From DAOVQB01 sp023128935 (GTDB lineage Bacteria; Eisenbacteria; RBG-16-71-46; CAIMUX01; WJJG01), in contig DAOVQB010000087.1 of assembly GCA_030628905.1 (NCBI GenBank), positions 1 to 17,544 on the forward strand: a DNA stretch of 17,544 nt. Direction: 5' to 3'. A model generated the notes under the pieces. It saw only the letters and a program-made list of their open reading frames with translations. It was not told the DNA's origin and searched no databases. Positions within the stretch are counted from its first letter, which is position 1. Every line of letters starts with the position of its first letter. Shown here one piece after another: positions 15,550 through 17,544 of this stretch. Position numbers and translations under genes: made by a program.

Positions 15550-16908
15550 ATGAAAACAACACACGTCCAGAGAGTCCTGCGATGCACCGTTCTTCTTTCG
15601 CTTTTACTATTCCCTCAAATCATCGCACCTCAGGGCGCAGCGGCACAGGAACTCACCATCAAGGCACACATCCCCTGGGGATGGATACACGACTTCGAGT
15701 TCTATAACGATGGCATCTTCGTCGCCCCCCATAATGGCGGTATCAGCTATTTTCACATCGAAGAGGATTTCGCTCTGACCTACCGCTACACCATCTGTCC
15801 TGGCGGGAGCCACGTCTTGGCGCAATTCTGCGTGGCCGATTCCTACCTTTTCGCCCTCGATGGCGCAGCCATGCACCAATCGGGCACACCGGTGTTCTTT
15901 GCTTACTCTATCAGCGAGTTCGGCTCCACATTCTTGGCTGGCCTTGAGCCAAGTGGCACGATTTGGGCCCAGTTCGATCCAATCACCTACCATAAGGGCT
16001 ATGTCATATATCAGGAATATCCTGCAGACTACTACCGCATCGATGTCTCCGATCCTACTGATCCATTCGTTACAGGAACGCTCATGGGGGCCACCGATGT
16101 ATGCCTTGATATCGTGCCCTATCAGGATTCGCTATTCGTGGCAACCATGCAGCGGGGCACGGGGTTTTGGAACGGCAATTTCCGCCTTATTCTGGGCGAT
16201 GAGTCGGGTGGATTGACCTCTGTCGGCACGTATGGAACCAACAGTTGTTCATACACAGCTGCAGCCGCGCATATCGGGTCAATCCTGTTCACATCCCACC
16301 TTGATGGATTGAGAGTCTACGACCTCGCCGACCTCGGCAATGTACAGCAGATTTACTTCTATCCAGCTTATTGGGGTCGTTGCATCCGGTCCGTCGACGA
16401 TTACATATACATGGGCTCCAACGATGGATGGCATCTGTTCGAATACGTGAGCCCTGAGGACATCCAACTTATAGACAGCCTCCCAAATGACCAGCGTGTA
16501 CTGCGCATGAGACTGAGGCCGGAAGAGCAGCAGCTGTGGTGTTTTGTTGATGGGGGTACGCTGGGCGGACTCGTTGTGCTCGCAGCTCCCAGCCTGCAGG
16601 CCGTCGGCCCCGATGAGAGCAAGTTCAATTGCGAGCAGATCAAGCTGCAAAGCCTTCCGAATCCCTTCGTTTCGCAGACGGTTCTCAGGTATGCGGTTCC
16701 CTTTGACGCGCGGGCAACGCTCGGAGTCTATGATGCAGCGGGCAAGCTCGTGCGGACGCTCCTGGATGGAAGCACTACAAGGGGCTCTCATGGTATTGTC
16801 TGGGACGGAGCCGATGATCGCGGCCATCCCGTCAGCACGGGCACCTATTTCTGTCGTCTGAAGAGCGGAGGTCTCAGCAAGGCCAGCAAAGTGATTCGAT
16901 TGGACTAA
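15550..16908 (+). CDS. Secreted propeller-like (LVIVD-type) protein with FlgD-Ig/T9SS-like C-terminal domain
   Basis: 452-residue exported protein. The ATG at 15550 is preceded by a strong AAAGGAGG at 15534-15541. A signal peptide occupies about 1-33, ending GAAAQE. The middle (about 40-370) has repeated short blades of the kind YRIDVSDPTDPFVTGTL and LRVYDLADLGNVQQIYFYP, as in beta-propellers of the LVIVD group. Residues about 372-452 form the C-terminal domain: LPNPFVSQTVLRYAVP, YDAAGKLVRTLLDG, HGIVWDGADDRG, GTYFCRLKSGG. This FlgD-Ig-like or type A sorting-like tail is common on surface proteins of FCB and allied candidate phyla. The 235-nt gap before it (15315-15549) shows no recognised promoter; TGACCCTC occurs twice, 12 bp apart, at 15511 and 15523. 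Confidence 0.85.
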   Translation: MKTTHVQRVLRCTVLLSLLLFPQIIAPQGAAAQELTIKAHIPWGWIHDFEFYNDGIFVAPHNGGISYFHIEEDFALTYRYTICPGGSHVLAQFCVADSYLFALDGAAMHQSGTPVFFAYSISEFGSTFLAGLEPSGTIWAQFDPITYHKGYVIYQEYPADYYRIDVSDPTDPFVTGTLMGATDVCLDIVPYQDSLFVATMQRGTGFWNGNFRLILGDESGGLTSVGTYGTNSCSYTAAAAHIGSILFTSHLDGLRVYDLADLGNVQQIYFYPAYWGRCIRSVDDYIYMGSNDGWHLFEYVSPEDIQLIDSLPNDQRVLRMRLRPEEQQLWCFVDGGTLGGLVVLAAPSLQAVGPDESKFNCEQIKLQSLPNPFVSQTVLRYAVPFDARATLGVYDAAGKLVRTLLDGSTTRGSHGIVWDGADDRGHPVSTGTYFCRLKSGGLSKASKVIRLD

Positions 16909-16949
16909 GGGCCCGCGCAAGAATAACTTCCCAATCCATGGCAACCGCC

Positions 16950-17543
16950 TTATCCCCGATCGAGGTCGATGAGTTCCATGCGGTTGTTTGCATCGGGATG
17001 CTTTGACGAAGGCCCCTCTGTGAGAACGACGAGGTTCCCCTCCATCCCGTGAGCCCGCACCAAATTGCGGGCGTATGCATTCCAATCCCCAGGATGGTCG
17101 GGTTCATGCACGGGGTAGACTCCGTAGGAGAACTGGAGACCCTGACAAGCCGTCTCCTGTGAGCTGATGGCTGCTATCCATACTGGAAGCCTGAAACGGG
17201 CGATGTTTCTCGCGGTCGCGCCGCTCCGGGTGGGGACTACTATGGCAGCGGGGGACACGTGTTCCAATGTACTTGCGACACTCAAAGTAATCAGATCCGC
17301 AAGTTTAGTATTTGTATCGCGGACCTGTCCCTTGAGAATCTCTCGTGCACTATGGCTTGTCCGATGCGGCTCAATGGCAGCGGCAATCTGGGCCAGCATG
17401 GTCACGGCCTCCACTGGATACTCCCCCATGGCCGATTCCCCAGAAAGCATGACGCAGTCTGTGCCGTCGAGGATGGCATTGGCCACATCTGTAGCCTCTG
17501 CGCGAGTGGGGCGCCGGTTGCTGGTCATCGACTCGAGCATTTG
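16950..17543 (-). CDS. pyk: Pyruvate kinase, C-terminal part (runs off the right edge)
   Basis: Glycolytic pyruvate kinase (phosphoenolpyruvate + ADP to pyruvate + ATP). The visible 197 residues begin within the conserved QMLESM segment of the TIM barrel and continue through NRRPTRAEATDVANAILDGTDCVMLSGESAMGEYP. The C-terminal domain follows (AAIVVPTRSGATARNIARFRLPVWIAAIS). The ATG at 17540 is the Met of QMLESM, not a start codon; the gene begins outside the window. It converges with the propeller gene, with 41 nt between stops. It appears unrelated to the respiratory locus. Confidence 0.94.
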   Translation of the reverse strand, partial: QMLESMTSNRRPTRAEATDVANAILDGTDCVMLSGESAMGEYPVEAVTMLAQIAAAIEPHRTSHSAREILKGQVRDTNTKLADLITLSVASTLEHVSPAAIVVPTRSGATARNIARFRLPVWIAAISSQETACQGLQFSYGVYPVHEPDHPGDWNAYARNLVRAHGMEGNLVVLTEGPSSKHPDANNRMELIDLDRG

Positions 17544-17544
17544 C

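Noticed and set aside
16279..17085. 268-residue minus-strand frame spanning the end of the propeller gene
   Set aside because: It overlaps the well-supported propeller protein and crosses into the pyruvate kinase end in another frame; no recognisable domain.

Overview
The window looks like a chromosomal segment of an uncultured or poorly described Gram-negative bacterium with moderately high GC and frequent GTG starts. The secreted propeller protein ends in a FlgD-Ig/T9SS-like C-terminal domain (PNPF start, YDAAGKLVRTL, GTYFCRL). That tail is typical of FCB-group and neighbouring candidate phyla such as Eisenbacteria, Krumholzibacteriota and Zixibacteria. The periplasmic multiheme redox genes fit an anaerobic or facultatively anaerobic respirer. 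The phylum assignment is inference.

Layout. (1) 1-2955, plus strand: the end of a SNF2/RapA-type helicase whose frame is open to the left edge of the window, followed 1 nt later by a coiled-coil protein with a C-terminal four-cysteine zinc knuckle. (2) 3054-6648, plus strand: a three-gene unit with 4-nt overlaps, encoding a membrane histidine kinase with two periplasmic c-type heme motifs, an archaemetzincin (M54) protease, and an NtrC-type sigma-54 response regulator. (3) 6704-13718, minus strand and convergent with (2): a seven-gene respiratory operon. In transcription order it encodes a small one-TM protein, a Cys-repeat/GcvH-like protein, a pentaheme cytochrome c, a Tat-exported molybdopterin-oxidoreductase-family subunit, a four-cluster ferredoxin-like subunit, a 10-TM NrfD-type subunit, and a second membrane-anchored GcvH-like protein. 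The core four match the Qrc / alternative complex III type of menaquinone-cytochrome c oxidoreductase. (4) 13719-14177: control region. (5) 14178-16908: a small acidic helical protein, an outer-membrane beta-barrel and a secreted propeller-like protein. (6) 16950 to the right edge, minus strand: the C-terminal part of pyruvate kinase.

How it fits together. Upstream of the respiratory operon is a canonical -24/-12 promoter (TGGCAC-N5-TTGC, minus strand). About 125-165 bp upstream of the predicted start are two tandem copies of the imperfect palindrome GTGTCGG-N5-CCTRCAY, with 21-bp periodicity. The adjacent convergent unit encodes a sigma-54 activator, so I infer a local circuit. The heme kinase would sense redox state or a ligand in the periplasm, the NtrC-type regulator would bind the tandem sites, and sigma-54 polymerase would transcribe the quinone-cytochrome complex. 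An archaemetzincin, a family of unknown physiological role, is translationally coupled inside the two-component unit. The operon also carries two GcvH-like proteins that both have Gly at the lipoyl-lysine position. These two features, with the cis-elements, are the most novel part of the window.

Other signals: a 19-bp tandem repeat in the predicted leader of the operon, a 35-bp duplication at the junction of the molybdopterin-family and Fe-S genes that supplies the second gene's ribosome binding site, and a 14-bp repeat ahead of the kinase gene. I saw no tRNA, rRNA, CRISPR array or insertion sequence.
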